This document shows positions 7,728 to 15,800 of a DNA stretch of 64,000 bases, piece by piece (positions within the stretch are counted from its first letter, which is position 1; every line of letters begins with the position of its first letter). The notes under the pieces are model-generated. The model did not search any database. It was not told where the DNA came from and was given only the letters and a program-made list of their open reading frames with translations. The position numbers were made by a program, and so were the translations under genes. Source of the DNA: Motilimonas eburnea (lineage in GTDB: Bacteria > Pseudomonadota > Gammaproteobacteria > Enterobacterales > CBDFNC01); NCBI RefSeq assembly GCF_021295345.1, contig NZ_JAIMJB010000013.1:1-64000 (forward strand), read 5' to 3'.

Positions 7728-8006
7728 CTAGAGCAACACTATCAAGAGTGCGGCTTGAAGCACAAATGCAATAGCATTTGTTACTATGATGGCCATGCGT
7801 TTAAAAAACAGGCCATAGGATAACCAAAATGCAAAAACCAGCAGATAGCCAATTACAAATCCTAACGATAGCCCGCTGGGTTCAGTGCGTTGCCACTCGG
7901 CGATAACTTGGGTCAGCTGGGCTAAACACCCCATCAACCCCACTATCACACCCGCTACATCCCATACCGTTTCGCGATCCCATTTTCTTTCTTGTACCGC
8001 TTCCAT
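7728..8006 (-). CDS. SemiSWEET-family sugar transporter
   Basis: The product has 92 residues and three hydrophobic helices, with the pattern VAGVIVGLMGCLAQLTQVI, then GLSLGFVIGYLLVFAFWLSYGL, then NAIAFVLQAALLIVLL. This is the triple-helix bundle of SemiSWEET/PQ-loop proteins, which work as dimers and carry sugars down a gradient. The ATG overlaps the stop of the upstream phosphatase gene in a TAATG arrangement, with GGAG 8 bases upstream. A GTG two codons earlier is possible. The stop-start overlap implies translational coupling with the phosphatase, so a sugar or sugar-phosphate role fits. The substrate cannot be read from sequence. Confidence 0.75.
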   Translation of the reverse strand: MEAVQERKWDRETVWDVAGVIVGLMGCLAQLTQVIAEWQRTEPSGLSLGFVIGYLLVFAFWLSYGLFFKRMAIIVTNAIAFVLQAALLIVLL

Positions 8007-8644
8007 TAACACATCTCCAATAGCTGCAAATTCAATTGGTGGTAATCATCAAAACGACCAATAATACGCGGATGTGCTATGTTGCATTCTCGGCCAATCA
8101 CCACCACATCACACCCAGCCGCTAACGCACCGGTAACCCCATTGTTAGAGTCTTCAAAAACCAAGCAATCCGCTGGATTTGTATCAAGCGCATGAGCCGT
8201 TGTGACAAAATGCTCGGGATCGGGTTTACCAAAAGCGATATATTCCGATGTGATAAACACCTTGGGCGGTGTTACCTTGATCAGGCCCAAACGCAGCTCA
8301 GCAACGGCTTTAGTACAAGAGGTGGCGATGCCCCAGGGGATATTTTGCCTCGTTATCCTAGTCAAGAAGTCCTTTGCTCCAGCTATTTCAACGATGCCGG
8401 TTTTGATGGTGGCCTCTAATGCAACCAAGTTGTCATTTTCCAGCTGCGCATCCAAATGCGGGGCTAAATCTGGCAAAAAATCGCTCAACCTTGCACCTCG
8501 ACCTCGGTCTAATACCAGCTCTAAATCTAGGTTTTGTTCCTTGCACCAATCTTGATACACCAGCCGTATGGCTTCGGAGGAATCAACTAAGGTGCCGTCT
8601 AGGTCAAAGATCAAAGCTTGATAATTGTTTAGGTTTATCGTCAT
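8006..8644 (-). CDS. HAD-superfamily sugar-phosphate phosphatase
   Basis: The product has 212 residues and is of the HAD subfamily IA, beta-phosphoglucomutase/YqaB-like. Motif I is FDLDGTLVDS near the N-terminus, with nucleophile and acid/base aspartates. Motif II is the threonine/serine of GIATSCT. Motif III lysine is in FGKPDPEHF and motif IV is VFEDSNNGV. A helical cap lies between motifs I and II. The ATG was chosen for the GGAGG 7 bases upstream; a longer in-frame extension has no such signal. The likely activity is dephosphorylation of a hexose or polyol phosphate. It is divergent from a DeoR-family regulator and overlaps a SemiSWEET gene, suggesting one regulated sugar-handling unit. 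Confidence 0.8.
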   Translation of the reverse strand: MTINLNNYQALIFDLDGTLVDSSEAIRLVYQDWCKEQNLDLELVLDRGRGARLSDFLPDLAPHLDAQLENDNLVALEATIKTGIVEIAGAKDFLTRITRQNIPWGIATSCTKAVAELRLGLIKVTPPKVFITSEYIAFGKPDPEHFVTTAHALDTNPADCLVFEDSNNGVTGALAAGCDVVVIGRECNIAHPRIIGRFDDYHQLNLQLLEMC

Positions 8645-8851
8645 GTTACTTCCTCCAGCTGTGTCGGGTATTGCGGTTGAAGTGCCGATATGTGCATGAA
8701 ACTCTGTTGGTAAAGGCGTAAAACCGCAAAATAATGCATTCATTGCGCAGTATCGCTTACAAAATAAGATGCGGCAATAAAAACATGCAAAAAAGTGCAC
8801 TTTAATGCAGAATACCGAAAGGCACTTCACCCTACCGCTAAGGAGAACCTG
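8645..8851. promoter_or_regulatory. Divergent control region between phosphatase and DeoR genes
   Basis: The 207-bp gap holds repeated TGCA/TGCG half-sites. TGCATTCATTGCGCA at 8735-8749 and TGCACTTTAATGCA at 8796-8809 are each near-palindromic, and further TGCA copies lie around them. DeoR-family proteins usually bind repeated sites between themselves and a divergent target, so these are candidate operators. This is inference from position and symmetry only. Confidence 0.35.
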
Positions 8852-9607
8852 ATGCTATTAGCAGAACGCCAAACTCTGATACTTGAGCAACTTAATCGTA
8901 AAGGCCGAGTTTACGCCGCTGATCTTGCTGCACAACTCCAGGTGTCAGAAGACACTATTCGCCGTGATTTAAACAAGCTAGGTGAGCTTAAAATGCTGCG
9001 CCGAGTACACGGGGGCGCATTGCCTTTACAGTATGATGTGCCCGATTATGCCGACCGTTTGGAAAACCTAGACACAAACAAGCAGAAACTGGCAGAGGCC
9101 GCCTTGGCTTACATTCAACCAGGCCAAACGGTACTGATTAACTCAGGCAGCACCTGTCGTTATATGGCAAAGGCGCTACCAAAAGACATTACCCTTACTG
9201 TGGTGACGGCCTGCCCACTGATCGCATGCGAGTTGACCAAACATGACAAAATCGAAGTCATCATGATAGGCGGAATATTCTTTAAACCAGCACTGCGCTG
9301 TGTCGGCACCACGGCCACCGAGATGATTCGACGGATGCGCTTTGATGTGTGTTTTATGGGGTTATGCGCTTTGCATCCAGAGCGTGGTTTTTCTGCTAAG
9401 TATATGGAAGAAGCCGATATAATGCGGGTATCGATCGAGCAAGCAGATAAAACCGTTGTAATAGGTCGAGCCGATCGTTTAGGTGTGGTCGCCGGCCATC
9501 AGGTTGTCGCGGCCAACGAGTTAGATGTGTTGATCACAGATAACCAAGCTAACGGCGATATGGTGAATGCATTACGTGAACAGTCTATAACCGTTGTTAC
9601 GGTTTAA
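8852..9607 (+). CDS. DeoR-family transcriptional regulator
   Basis: The product has 251 residues, the usual DeoR length. The N-terminal helix-turn-helix is RKGRVYAADLAAQLQVSEDT followed by IRRDLNKL and RVHGGAL, the DeoR signature. The C-terminal DeoRC sensor domain has the INSGSTCRYMAKAL phosphosugar-binding loop, the GLCALHPERGFS segment and KTVVIGRADRLG. The start was fixed by AAGGAG 6 bases upstream. These regulators normally repress sugar catabolic genes until a phosphorylated sugar binds. The divergent phosphatase-SemiSWEET pair is the obvious candidate target. Confidence 0.9.
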   Translation: MLLAERQTLILEQLNRKGRVYAADLAAQLQVSEDTIRRDLNKLGELKMLRRVHGGALPLQYDVPDYADRLENLDTNKQKLAEAALAYIQPGQTVLINSGSTCRYMAKALPKDITLTVVTACPLIACELTKHDKIEVIMIGGIFFKPALRCVGTTATEMIRRMRFDVCFMGLCALHPERGFSAKYMEEADIMRVSIEQADKTVVIGRADRLGVVAGHQVVAANELDVLITDNQANGDMVNALREQSITVVTV

Positions 9608-9861
9608 TGGCCACGCTTATGCCTTTTAGTGGGTAGAAGTAACTGGACGCTCATCGATTTACAATTTGCACTAACTCACTCCTTGTTATGGGTGAATTTG
9701 TTGCGGGGGCTCAACATCACAACGTTCGACAGGGCTTGGGCGTAAATGGCAATAATTTAAGTGGGGGTCCTAGCTTTTGTAGCTTTTGCTTGGTTATCGT
9801 TTTTAACAGGGTAATGCCAACAGTGAAGAAGGATTGCCTGATTTAGCGGGGAGGTGGCAAG
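9608..9861. other. Intergenic DNA without a recognised gene
   Basis: The 254 bp hold no ORF with a start signal and no clear terminator. A GGGGAGG ribosome binding site for the next gene lies at the right end. Confidence 0.3.
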
Positions 9862-10275
9862 GTGAGTGTTAAGGTACTGGTTTTTAGTAAGGCACATTTT
9901 GTTTGCAGTACGGTGTTATTTGCTGTGCTCGCTTACATTGCACTTTTTGTCAATGATCAGTTTGTGCGTCCATTTTTAGGTGACGTGATTGTGGTTGTCT
10001 GGCTTTACACCGTACTCAAATCATTTCTTTTGATTAAATCGTCTTGGTTAGCGCACTTTGTGTTGCTGTTTTCCTATGCCGTTGAAGTGGCCCAATATTT
10101 CAAATTAGTCTCGCTCCTTGGCCTTGAGCATATCAAGGCGGTGCGCATTATATTTGGTGCTACCTTTGATTGGCTAGATCTACTTGCTTACACCTTAGGT
10201 TGGTTGTTGATTTTAGGTATCCAAGCCGGGCTAGCGAGAGGGAAACACCTATCTGCACCGAAAACAAATCATTAA
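9862..10275 (+). CDS. DUF2809 membrane protein
   Basis: The product has 137 residues and starts at GTG with GGGAGG 6 bases upstream. Four hydrophobic helices are evident. The conserved DUF2809 features are FVRPFLGDVIVVVWLY (polar residues between helices 1 and 2) and YAVEVAQYFKL with FDWLDLLAYTLGW in the second half. It is an inner-membrane protein of unknown function, usually encoded alone as it is here. The C-terminal tail is basic and probably cytoplasmic. Confidence 0.8.
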   Translation: MSVKVLVFSKAHFVCSTVLFAVLAYIALFVNDQFVRPFLGDVIVVVWLYTVLKSFLLIKSSWLAHFVLLFSYAVEVAQYFKLVSLLGLEHIKAVRIIFGATFDWLDLLAYTLGWLLILGIQAGLARGKHLSAPKTNH

Positions 10276-10367
10276 ATGATGGGCACAGAATCATGATGGC
10301 AATTTTGAAGGGAATTTTCAGGACAATTGTCAGGACAGGCACATTTTAAATCATTATAGGGATTTCA

Positions 10368-10763
10368 ATGTTTCAAGATATCTATTTTAAAACTGCGCAG
10401 TTTGATGTGACCAAAGAGAGCGAAAACCCAATTAATCCCATCTTTGGTGAATCGTTATTACAATGGCTGTATGCGGAGTTAAATGGTAAGTACCCAATGT
10501 CAGAGTCTGCGCCAGAAGATTGGGGGTGGTACAGCGAGCTTAGTTTTAACGGTGATGAGTATTTGCTCGGCGCGTGTGCGTATTTTGAAGTGGGCGATGA
10601 TCCGAGTGCGGAAATCGAGTGGGTGTTTCAAATTCATAAGTATCGCAGTTGGAAAGAAAAATTGTTTGGCCGTACTAAAATGGATGCCAATGACCCTTGC
10701 CTATTATTCTTTAAGGCATTGCTTGAGCAAAATACACAGTTTAGACAAGTCAGGCTTGGGTGA
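10368..10763 (+). CDS. Hypothetical cytoplasmic protein
   Basis: The product has 131 residues with no signal peptide or membrane helix. It is rich in aromatic and acidic residues (PEDWGWYSELSFNGDEYLLG, EIEWVFQIHKYRSW). The alternating strand pattern suggests a small alpha-beta fold of the kind seen in many short conserved hypothetical or immunity-like proteins, but I recognise no named family. AGGG lies about 7 bases before the ATG. It is not clearly in an operon with its neighbours. Function unknown. Confidence 0.6.
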   Translation: MFQDIYFKTAQFDVTKESENPINPIFGESLLQWLYAELNGKYPMSESAPEDWGWYSELSFNGDEYLLGACAYFEVGDDPSAEIEWVFQIHKYRSWKEKLFGRTKMDANDPCLLFFKALLEQNTQFRQVRLG

Positions 10764-10885
10764 TTCGGTAGGGCTCGCCCGGTTAGCTGCGGGGATGAGC
10801 TTTACTTTGCTTTATAAATTGTTGATTTATTGAGTCCAAAGCGTCAGATTATCACTTTATCGTTGAATTTAGTGGCGGCGCAGAG

Positions 10886-11389
10886 ATGTCGATACCTTCC
10901 CAATCACAACTATTCGACTACGCCAAAGGCGCGTATTTTGCCGATAGTTTTACCCGTGAAATTTCTTATCAAGGTCAAACCGCCCTTGATATTTACCTTG
11001 AAGTCGCAAGCCAAACGCCAGCTTGGATTGCATTTTTAATGGAATTGAGAAACCGCATTGTTGCCACCCTTGGGCTTAAGCACTTAGGCCGATTACAAGA
11101 TGCAGCTTTGCCTGAAGCTGGTGTGCAACCTAGGGTAGGAGAGCGGCTTGGCATATTTAGTTTAATCAGCATCAGCGACAGTGAGATCGTGCTCGAAGAC
11201 AATGACAAACACTTAGTGGTGAGGGTGTCTTTTATGATTGATGTGAAAGGCGATATCGCCACGGTTCACGCTAATACTGTGGTTCATGTGCATAATGTTT
11301 GGGGCAAGGTATATATGTTTTTTGTCGCGCCGGTGCATAAGCTTATTGTGCCAAGTTCACTGCAAACGTTAGGGCAAGTGGGAGCTTAA
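10886..11389 (+). CDS. DUF2867 protein
   Basis: The product has 167 residues and begins MSIPSQSQLFDYAKGAYFAD. The body has the helix WIAFLMELRNRIVATLGLKHL followed by strands ending in KVYMFFVAPVHKLIVPSSL, which I recognise as DUF2867, a START/SRPBCC-like small-molecule-binding fold. The FVAPVHKLIVPSSL ending is characteristic. Related domains are often fused to SDR-type oxidoreductases. The GNAT gene starts one base after this stop, so the two are probably co-transcribed. The ligand is unknown. Confidence 0.7.
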   Translation: MSIPSQSQLFDYAKGAYFADSFTREISYQGQTALDIYLEVASQTPAWIAFLMELRNRIVATLGLKHLGRLQDAALPEAGVQPRVGERLGIFSLISISDSEIVLEDNDKHLVVRVSFMIDVKGDIATVHANTVVHVHNVWGKVYMFFVAPVHKLIVPSSLQTLGQVGA

Positions 11390-11390
11390 A

Positions 11391-11807
11391 ATGGATATCA
11401 TCTATAAAGTAAATGAGCCGATTTCGGTTGATACATTTGTTGATTTATTAACACGTTCAACCTTAGGTGAGCGCAGACCCGTCACCAATACCGTTTGTAT
11501 GCAGGGCATGTTAGACAACAGCAATCTAATCGTGAGTGCATGGCAGGGTACTAAATTAGTGGGGATAGCGCGTTGTATTACGGATTTTCACTATTGTTGC
11601 TACTTGTCGGATTTAGCCGTCGATGCGGCTTGTCAACGGCTGGGAATGGGTAAGCAATTGCAAGCACAAGTGTTGGCCCAACTGGAGCCAACTTGTAAGC
11701 TGTTATTGATTGCAGCACCAAAGGCTAAAGATTATTACCCTAAGCTCGGGTACAGCAAGAATGAGCGCTGTTGGGAGTTGCCAGCAGGGCAGGCGTTGGC
11801 CAACTAG
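11391..11807 (+). CDS. GNAT-family N-acetyltransferase
   Basis: The product has 138 residues. The acetyl-CoA-binding motif A is LAVDAACQRLGMGKQLQAQV, with QRLGMG as the Q/RxxGxG loop. Motif B is LLLIAAPKAKDYYPKLGYSK, where the tyrosine in the YYPKLGY segment commonly acts as general acid. The preceding strands GTKLVGIARCITD and YLSDLAV complete the fold. It starts one base after the DUF2867 stop. The acceptor substrate is unknown. Confidence 0.85.
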   Translation: MDIIYKVNEPISVDTFVDLLTRSTLGERRPVTNTVCMQGMLDNSNLIVSAWQGTKLVGIARCITDFHYCCYLSDLAVDAACQRLGMGKQLQAQVLAQLEPTCKLLLIAAPKAKDYYPKLGYSKNERCWELPAGQALAN

Positions 11808-11919
11808 CCTATTCGGATGTGGTGATTTATATGCAAGATGGTCAGCTGCGGGTTGGTTTTTTTCAGGTGCATTTTATTGATAGAAAGTCGTTCCAAATCG
11901 ATGACTCAAGGAGGCTAAG

Positions 11920-12459
11920 ATGCCAAGAGCTCAATCTAAGCAAGAGTTAATCACACAATCCGAGCAGAGCTTTAACAAGCTTTGGCAATGTATTGAAGCT
12001 ATGTCGGAGCTGGCATTAGCGACTGAATTTGATTTTTCCCATCAAGCGAATAAAAAAGAGCAACACTGGCAGCGCGATCGTAACTTGCGTGATGTCTTGA
12101 TCCACCTTTATGAATGGCATCAGTTACTCATTAACTGGATTGGATCCAATTCGTCAGGTAAGCAAGCGCCTTTTTTACCTGAGCCCTACAATTGGAAAAC
12201 ATATGGCAAGATGAACATCGTCTTTTGGCAAAAGCACCAAGCCACCAGTTTAGCGAAGGCCAAAGAGTTGGTTCAAAATAGTCATAAGGCCGTGTTGGCC
12301 AAGGTGGAACCTTTTAGCGATGAAGCCTTATTCACTAAGGGATACCTTTCTTGGACAGGCACCACCACATTAGGCAGCTATTGTGTTTCCGCTATGCCCA
12401 GCCATTATGAATGGGCATTAAAGAAACTACGCGCTCATGTTAAACAGGTTAAAGGGTAA
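11920..12459 (+). CDS. ClbS/DfsB-family four-helix-bundle protein
   Basis: The product has 179 residues. It begins MPRAQSKQELITQSEQSF and contains LRDVLIHLYEWHQLLINWI, PEPYNWKTYGKMN and TLGSYCVSAMPSHYEWALKKLR, the pattern of the ClbS/DfsB (DUF1706) family. This family has a DinB-like bundle; ClbS hydrolyses or neutralises the genotoxin colibactin, while most members are uncharacterised. Histidines in LIHLYEWHQ and PSHYEWA are at positions typical of the family's conserved sites. AGGAGG lies 7 bases before the ATG. The 3' end of this gene is duplicated just downstream. No toxin cluster is seen nearby. Confidence 0.8.
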   Translation: MPRAQSKQELITQSEQSFNKLWQCIEAMSELALATEFDFSHQANKKEQHWQRDRNLRDVLIHLYEWHQLLINWIGSNSSGKQAPFLPEPYNWKTYGKMNIVFWQKHQATSLAKAKELVQNSHKAVLAKVEPFSDEALFTKGYLSWTGTTTLGSYCVSAMPSHYEWALKKLRAHVKQVKG

Positions 12460-12607
12460 ATTATGCAGTGCGCATTTGCTCGTTGGTCATGTGTGTTCTC
12501 GTGTTTTCTTGGACAGCCCCCCCATTATGAGTGGGCATTAAAGAAACTGCGTGCTCATGTTAAGCTGGTTAAAGGGTAAACTGTCGGTGCATTTGCTCGT
12601 TGGTGAT
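12347..12607. repeat. Imperfect tandem duplication of the convergent gene ends
   Basis: Copy 1 is 12347-12490 and copy 2 is 12505-12607. Both carry TTTCTTGGACAG, CATTATGARTGGGCATTAAA, GTTAAAGGGTAAA and GCATTTGCTCGTTGGT in the same order. Copy 2 lacks about 40 bp that in copy 1 encode TTTLGSYCVSAM. Copy 1 ends the ClbS-like gene. Copy 2 supplies the 3' end of the opposing oxidoreductase gene, and copy 1 still contains, on the minus strand, a vestige reading TNEQM of that gene's C-terminus. The pattern indicates duplication of a convergent junction followed by decay. Confidence 0.8.
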
Positions 12608-13261
12608 CACGTTTACTTTTTTCGTTGGGCTTTGCAACGCTTGCGCTAGCATGGCTTTGGCAACGGTTTCGCCAGAGATGGGGCGCACCTTAAGCAAAGG
12701 GCCATTAAAGAGTGCTGCCGCTGGTACAAATACACGTTGGCAAAAATCTTCTAACGCCCGTTTGTGCGTGCGTTGGCCGAGCAAGAGGCAAGGATGAAAC
12801 AAATGGAGCGAAGCTAAGCTCAGTTGTTTAAGGTGATCTTCCAACTCGCCTTTCACCCGATTATAGAAAAACCAAGATCGAGAGTTTGCGCCCAAGGCAG
12901 AAACCAATAAAAAATGAGGCGGTGTAGGCTGTGCGGCTATTTGGCCTTTGGTAAAGTTAATGACGGCTTGTTGATCGATGGCGATAAACTGCTGTTTACT
13001 GCCTGCTGCTTTTAAGGTGCTGCCAAGGCAGCAAAATAGATGGGTGAGGTTATTGGGTAATTGCTGGTGCAGGGCTGGCGTACCAAATACATCGATTTGC
13101 GCTTGAATAAAATGGATCTTGCCTTGCGCTAAAGGTGTACTGGCTAGTTGCGGGGGCGTGCGTCCAACGACCCAGATCAGCTGACAACTTGGCTCATTAA
13201 GTAATTGATGAAGTAATTGCTGGCCAATTAAGCCTGTGGCGCCTAACACTAATGGGATCAT
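12569..13261 (-). CDS. NAD(P)-binding Rossmann oxidoreductase (HTATIP2/TIP30-like)
   Basis: The product has 230 residues. The N-terminal dinucleotide-binding motif is VLGATGLIGQQLL (GxxGxxG). The following features are of the atypical short-chain dehydrogenase family: VVGRTP after strand 2, LFCCLGSTLKAAGSK, FLLVSALGANSRSWFFYNRVKGELE (Ser and Tyr/Lys pair), and LHLFHPCLLLGQRTH. Bacterial TIP30-like proteins of this type have no firmly assigned substrate. Its last codons lie inside the duplicated segment that derives from the convergent ClbS-like gene end, so the C-terminus may have changed recently. Confidence 0.75.
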   Translation of the reverse strand: MIPLVLGATGLIGQQLLHQLLNEPSCQLIWVVGRTPPQLASTPLAQGKIHFIQAQIDVFGTPALHQQLPNNLTHLFCCLGSTLKAAGSKQQFIAIDQQAVINFTKGQIAAQPTPPHFLLVSALGANSRSWFFYNRVKGELEDHLKQLSLASLHLFHPCLLLGQRTHKRALEDFCQRVFVPAAALFNGPLLKVRPISGETVAKAMLAQALQSPTKKVNVITNEQMHRQFTL

Positions 13262-13331
13262 AGGAATACCCTAACAATTTAACCTATGTAGGGATGTTAT
13301 CAGAATAGTAGGCCATGGGGGATGTCGGCTA

Positions 13332-13357
13332 TAAAAAAACCAGCCGAAGCTGGTTTT
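13332..13357 (-). terminator. Rho-independent terminator of tRNA-Pro
   Basis: On the minus strand a 9-bp stem AAAACCAGC/GCTGGTTTT closes a UUCG tetraloop and is followed by a run of T. It lies 8 bases beyond the tRNA CCA end. Confidence 0.85.
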
Positions 13358-13364
13358 AGGGAGT

Positions 13365-13441
13365 TGGTCGGAATAGCAGGATTTGAACCTGCGACCCTCT
13401 GCCCCCCAGGCAGATGCGCTACCAGGCTGCGCTATATCCCG
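13365..13441 (-). tRNA. tRNA-Pro (anticodon GGG)
   Basis: The gene is 77 nt including an encoded CCA. Acceptor arm CGGGATA pairs with TATTCCG (one G-T pair). The D arm is GCGC-AGCCTGGTA-GCGC. The anticodon arm TCTGC/GCAGA encloses loop CTGGGGG, giving anticodon GGG. The T arm GCAGG/CCTGC encloses TTCAAAT. A UUCG terminator follows. It is a single-gene unit that decodes CCC and CCU proline codons. Confidence 0.97.
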
Positions 13442-13589
13442 AATAGTGCTCATATTAAGCATTTCACGTTTTAATGCAAGTGTGAAATAAGCAATTGAAT
13501 GCTAACTGCTTAGCTTTTGTTCAGTTTGTTTGAATTGGCTTGGGCACCTTTTTCTACCAGCACTAAAAAATCGCCATATTTGCGCTTAG

Positions 13590-15443
13590 TTACTGCGCCG
13601 GATAAAAACGTCTTAGGTCGTTAAGTACCTGCATTAATACGGAGACATCCGGCTCCACATTAGGGACTGGGCGGTAGTTTCTATCAAGCACATGGGCGTC
13701 GCCTTTATCATTTAGCTCAATGATTTGCTCTGGTTGATAGACAACATACTCACGCTCATCACCCAATAACACATAGCTGCGTTTTATTGGCTCTGCGAGG
13801 TTTTTACCGGTTGAGAAATACCGGCTAGGAGTGTCAGTGAGATTAAGCTGCTCCATTAAAGTGGGCACGATGTCATTATGGCTTGTGTCTTGCTCGACAA
13901 TCCCACTGGGTTGCAAAGGTTGATAGATAACCATGGGAACTTGAGTTTGTGGCCAAGCATAGCTGGTATGGCTGCCCCATTGGTTGGTATTTCTGTCATT
14001 AAACTCTTGGCCATGGCTGCCCGTAACAAGAATCAGAGTGTTGTCTAGCCCCTGATTGGCGGCCACCTGCTCAACAATACGGGCGAGTAGTATATCGGTA
14101 TAGGAGACGGTATTTTTATAACGTCTAAACAGAGGGTGGTTGTCATCAAATTGGTTTGAATTGAGCATGGCATCGGCAAGGTTTCCATCGTCATCTGCGT
14201 TGGCCGTGTCACTAAAACGAGATTGGTAGCCTGTGGGGACTTGCATGTCGGCAACGGAAGTGAGGTGCACCAGACTAAACTTAGGTACCTGAGATTGATT
14301 TAAATACCAAGTTTTCCACGCATCAATCACACTGTGATCTGCTTCTAGGCCAGATTGCTCGGCTACATAAACAGGATCTGCGTGCGAGTTCAATAGTGGG
14401 GAAATACCTAGATCGGTGCCACTGAATACGCCAATTTGGTAACCCGCCTGGTGTAAACTGGTGAGTAACACAGGGGCAAGTTGGTTTGATTTAATGTCAG
14501 GCCAATAGCGGCTGGGAATACCATAAAGTAAGCCAAATAGACCAAATTCCGCGTCGTTACCTGCACTAAAGTGATGATGATACTGAGTGGAGATTGCTGC
14601 CAGCTGAGACAGGCTAGGCATGATATCGGGCTGTAACATATCGGCACGTAGCGCATCAACGACGACCATCACCACGTTGAGTTGTTGATGCTGGGGATCG
14701 AGTGTGACCTCGCGCAGTGGATATTTGATGGTGCGGCCACTTAATTTCGCATCGTTTTGGTGCGCCTTGACTTCGGCTTCGTCTATCCAGCCTTGCTTGA
14801 TTAAAAACGATTTCGCCGTCATTGGATAAGATAACGGGAAGTTAGCGTTTTGCATGGTGATGGGACGGTAGAAAGTGGCATCCGCCCAAATGTTGATCAA
14901 GTGGGTGAACAAGAAACAAACAAAGAACAAAATGGCAAATTTGGGGCCAATGCGCGTCAGATAGAGGGGTTTTAATTTTCGCCACACCAGTTCAGAGGTG
15001 GTTAGCTGTACCAAAAACAGAAATGGGATAGCAACAAACAGCAAATTAGCGGTTTGCGGGTTGTCATCATTGAATAAGTATTGCCAAGTGAGCGGATTTA
15101 AGTGAAACCGAAACAGATTGAAACTCTGACTGTCGAGCAGCAGTAGGGTGAGCCCGGCGGTGCTGGCGAGCACCGCAATCAGACGTAGCACTCGTTCAAA
15201 CGGCACTAAAAAACTGATCGGGAATATAAAAATCAGGTAAAAAGCAAACGTGAGGAAACTAAAATGGCCTAACCAGCTAATGATCAAATAAGCCTGGCCC
15301 AGTAAAGAGGATGGCCACTCTGCCGCCAGCAAGTAGCGGGAGGAGATGATCAAGACAAACAGTATATTGACAAAACTGAACCAATGTCCCCAATTGATGA
15401 TTTTGGCAACATTGTCCATGTATCGATTACCCGTTTCGACCAT
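13590..15443 (-). CDS. yejM: YejM/PbgA/LapC inner-membrane regulator of LPS synthesis
   Basis: The product has 617 residues. Five N-terminal membrane helices (about residues 15-190) are followed by a periplasmic sulfatase-like domain beginning near NVVMVVVDALRADML. In Escherichia coli this protein senses periplasmic-leaflet LPS and, through LapB, controls FtsH degradation of LpxC. Conserved landmarks seen are WGHWFSFVNILF at the start, FYRPITMQNANFPLSYPMTAKSFL after the last helix and GLFGLLYGIPSRYW. YejM has lost sulfatase activity. The start MVETGNRY aligns with the E. coli start. yejL lies upstream on the same strand and yejK is divergent, the usual enterobacterial and vibrio arrangement. 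Confidence 0.93.
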   Translation of the reverse strand: MVETGNRYMDNVAKIINWGHWFSFVNILFVLIISSRYLLAAEWPSSLLGQAYLIISWLGHFSFLTFAFYLIFIFPISFLVPFERVLRLIAVLASTAGLTLLLLDSQSFNLFRFHLNPLTWQYLFNDDNPQTANLLFVAIPFLFLVQLTTSELVWRKLKPLYLTRIGPKFAILFFVCFLFTHLINIWADATFYRPITMQNANFPLSYPMTAKSFLIKQGWIDEAEVKAHQNDAKLSGRTIKYPLREVTLDPQHQQLNVVMVVVDALRADMLQPDIMPSLSQLAAISTQYHHHFSAGNDAEFGLFGLLYGIPSRYWPDIKSNQLAPVLLTSLHQAGYQIGVFSGTDLGISPLLNSHADPVYVAEQSGLEADHSVIDAWKTWYLNQSQVPKFSLVHLTSVADMQVPTGYQSRFSDTANADDDGNLADAMLNSNQFDDNHPLFRRYKNTVSYTDILLARIVEQVAANQGLDNTLILVTGSHGQEFNDRNTNQWGSHTSYAWPQTQVPMVIYQPLQPSGIVEQDTSHNDIVPTLMEQLNLTDTPSRYFSTGKNLAEPIKRSYVLLGDEREYVVYQPEQIIELNDKGDAHVLDRNYRPVPNVEPDVSVLMQVLNDLRRFYPAQ

Positions 15444-15513
15444 AACGCTCTAAAAGTTCCATAGTTTTGTTTCAGTATTGTACAACTAAGCTCGCCTTAA
15501 CAGTAACTTAACA

Positions 15514-15726
15514 TTATTTAACGGAAGCTGTGAGCGCTTTTGCAAATTTGTCAGCCACGGCCGCTCGCTGCTCAGGTTTTACGCTGCCGTTGATCAGCTC
15601 AGTGGTGGCATTGCCTAGCACCATTAATGCAAGATCAAGAGGGGTTTGCTCGCGCTGTAACACCTCAACCACTTCATTAATAAGTGTCTCAACCCGTTCA
15701 TTTGAATATTTAGAAACAACTGGCAT
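15514..15726 (-). CDS. yejL: YejL, DUF1414 family protein
   Basis: The product has 70 residues, all predicted helical. It begins MPVVSKYSNERVETLINEVVEVL and contains PLDLALMVLGNATTELIN, matching the small conserved YejL (DUF1414/UPF0352) family. The function is unknown. It lies 70 bp upstream of yejM, probably in one transcript, and is divergent from yejK. Confidence 0.92.
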   Translation of the reverse strand: MPVVSKYSNERVETLINEVVEVLQREQTPLDLALMVLGNATTELINGSVKPEQRAAVADKFAKALTASVK

Positions 15727-15800
15727 AAGTATCCTTTGCTGTAAGTTTTAACAAAGCGGCATATAATACCCCACAGGTTTTCTTAACACACTTTTTTTCT

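Noticed and set aside
8645-8830. N-terminal extension of the HAD phosphatase by about 60 residues
   Set aside because: The extension has no family similarity and GGAGG marks the internal ATG at 8644.
13271-13462. An open frame of 63 codons on the minus strand
   Set aside because: It covers the tRNA-Pro gene and its terminator; the apparent protein is a translation of tRNA.
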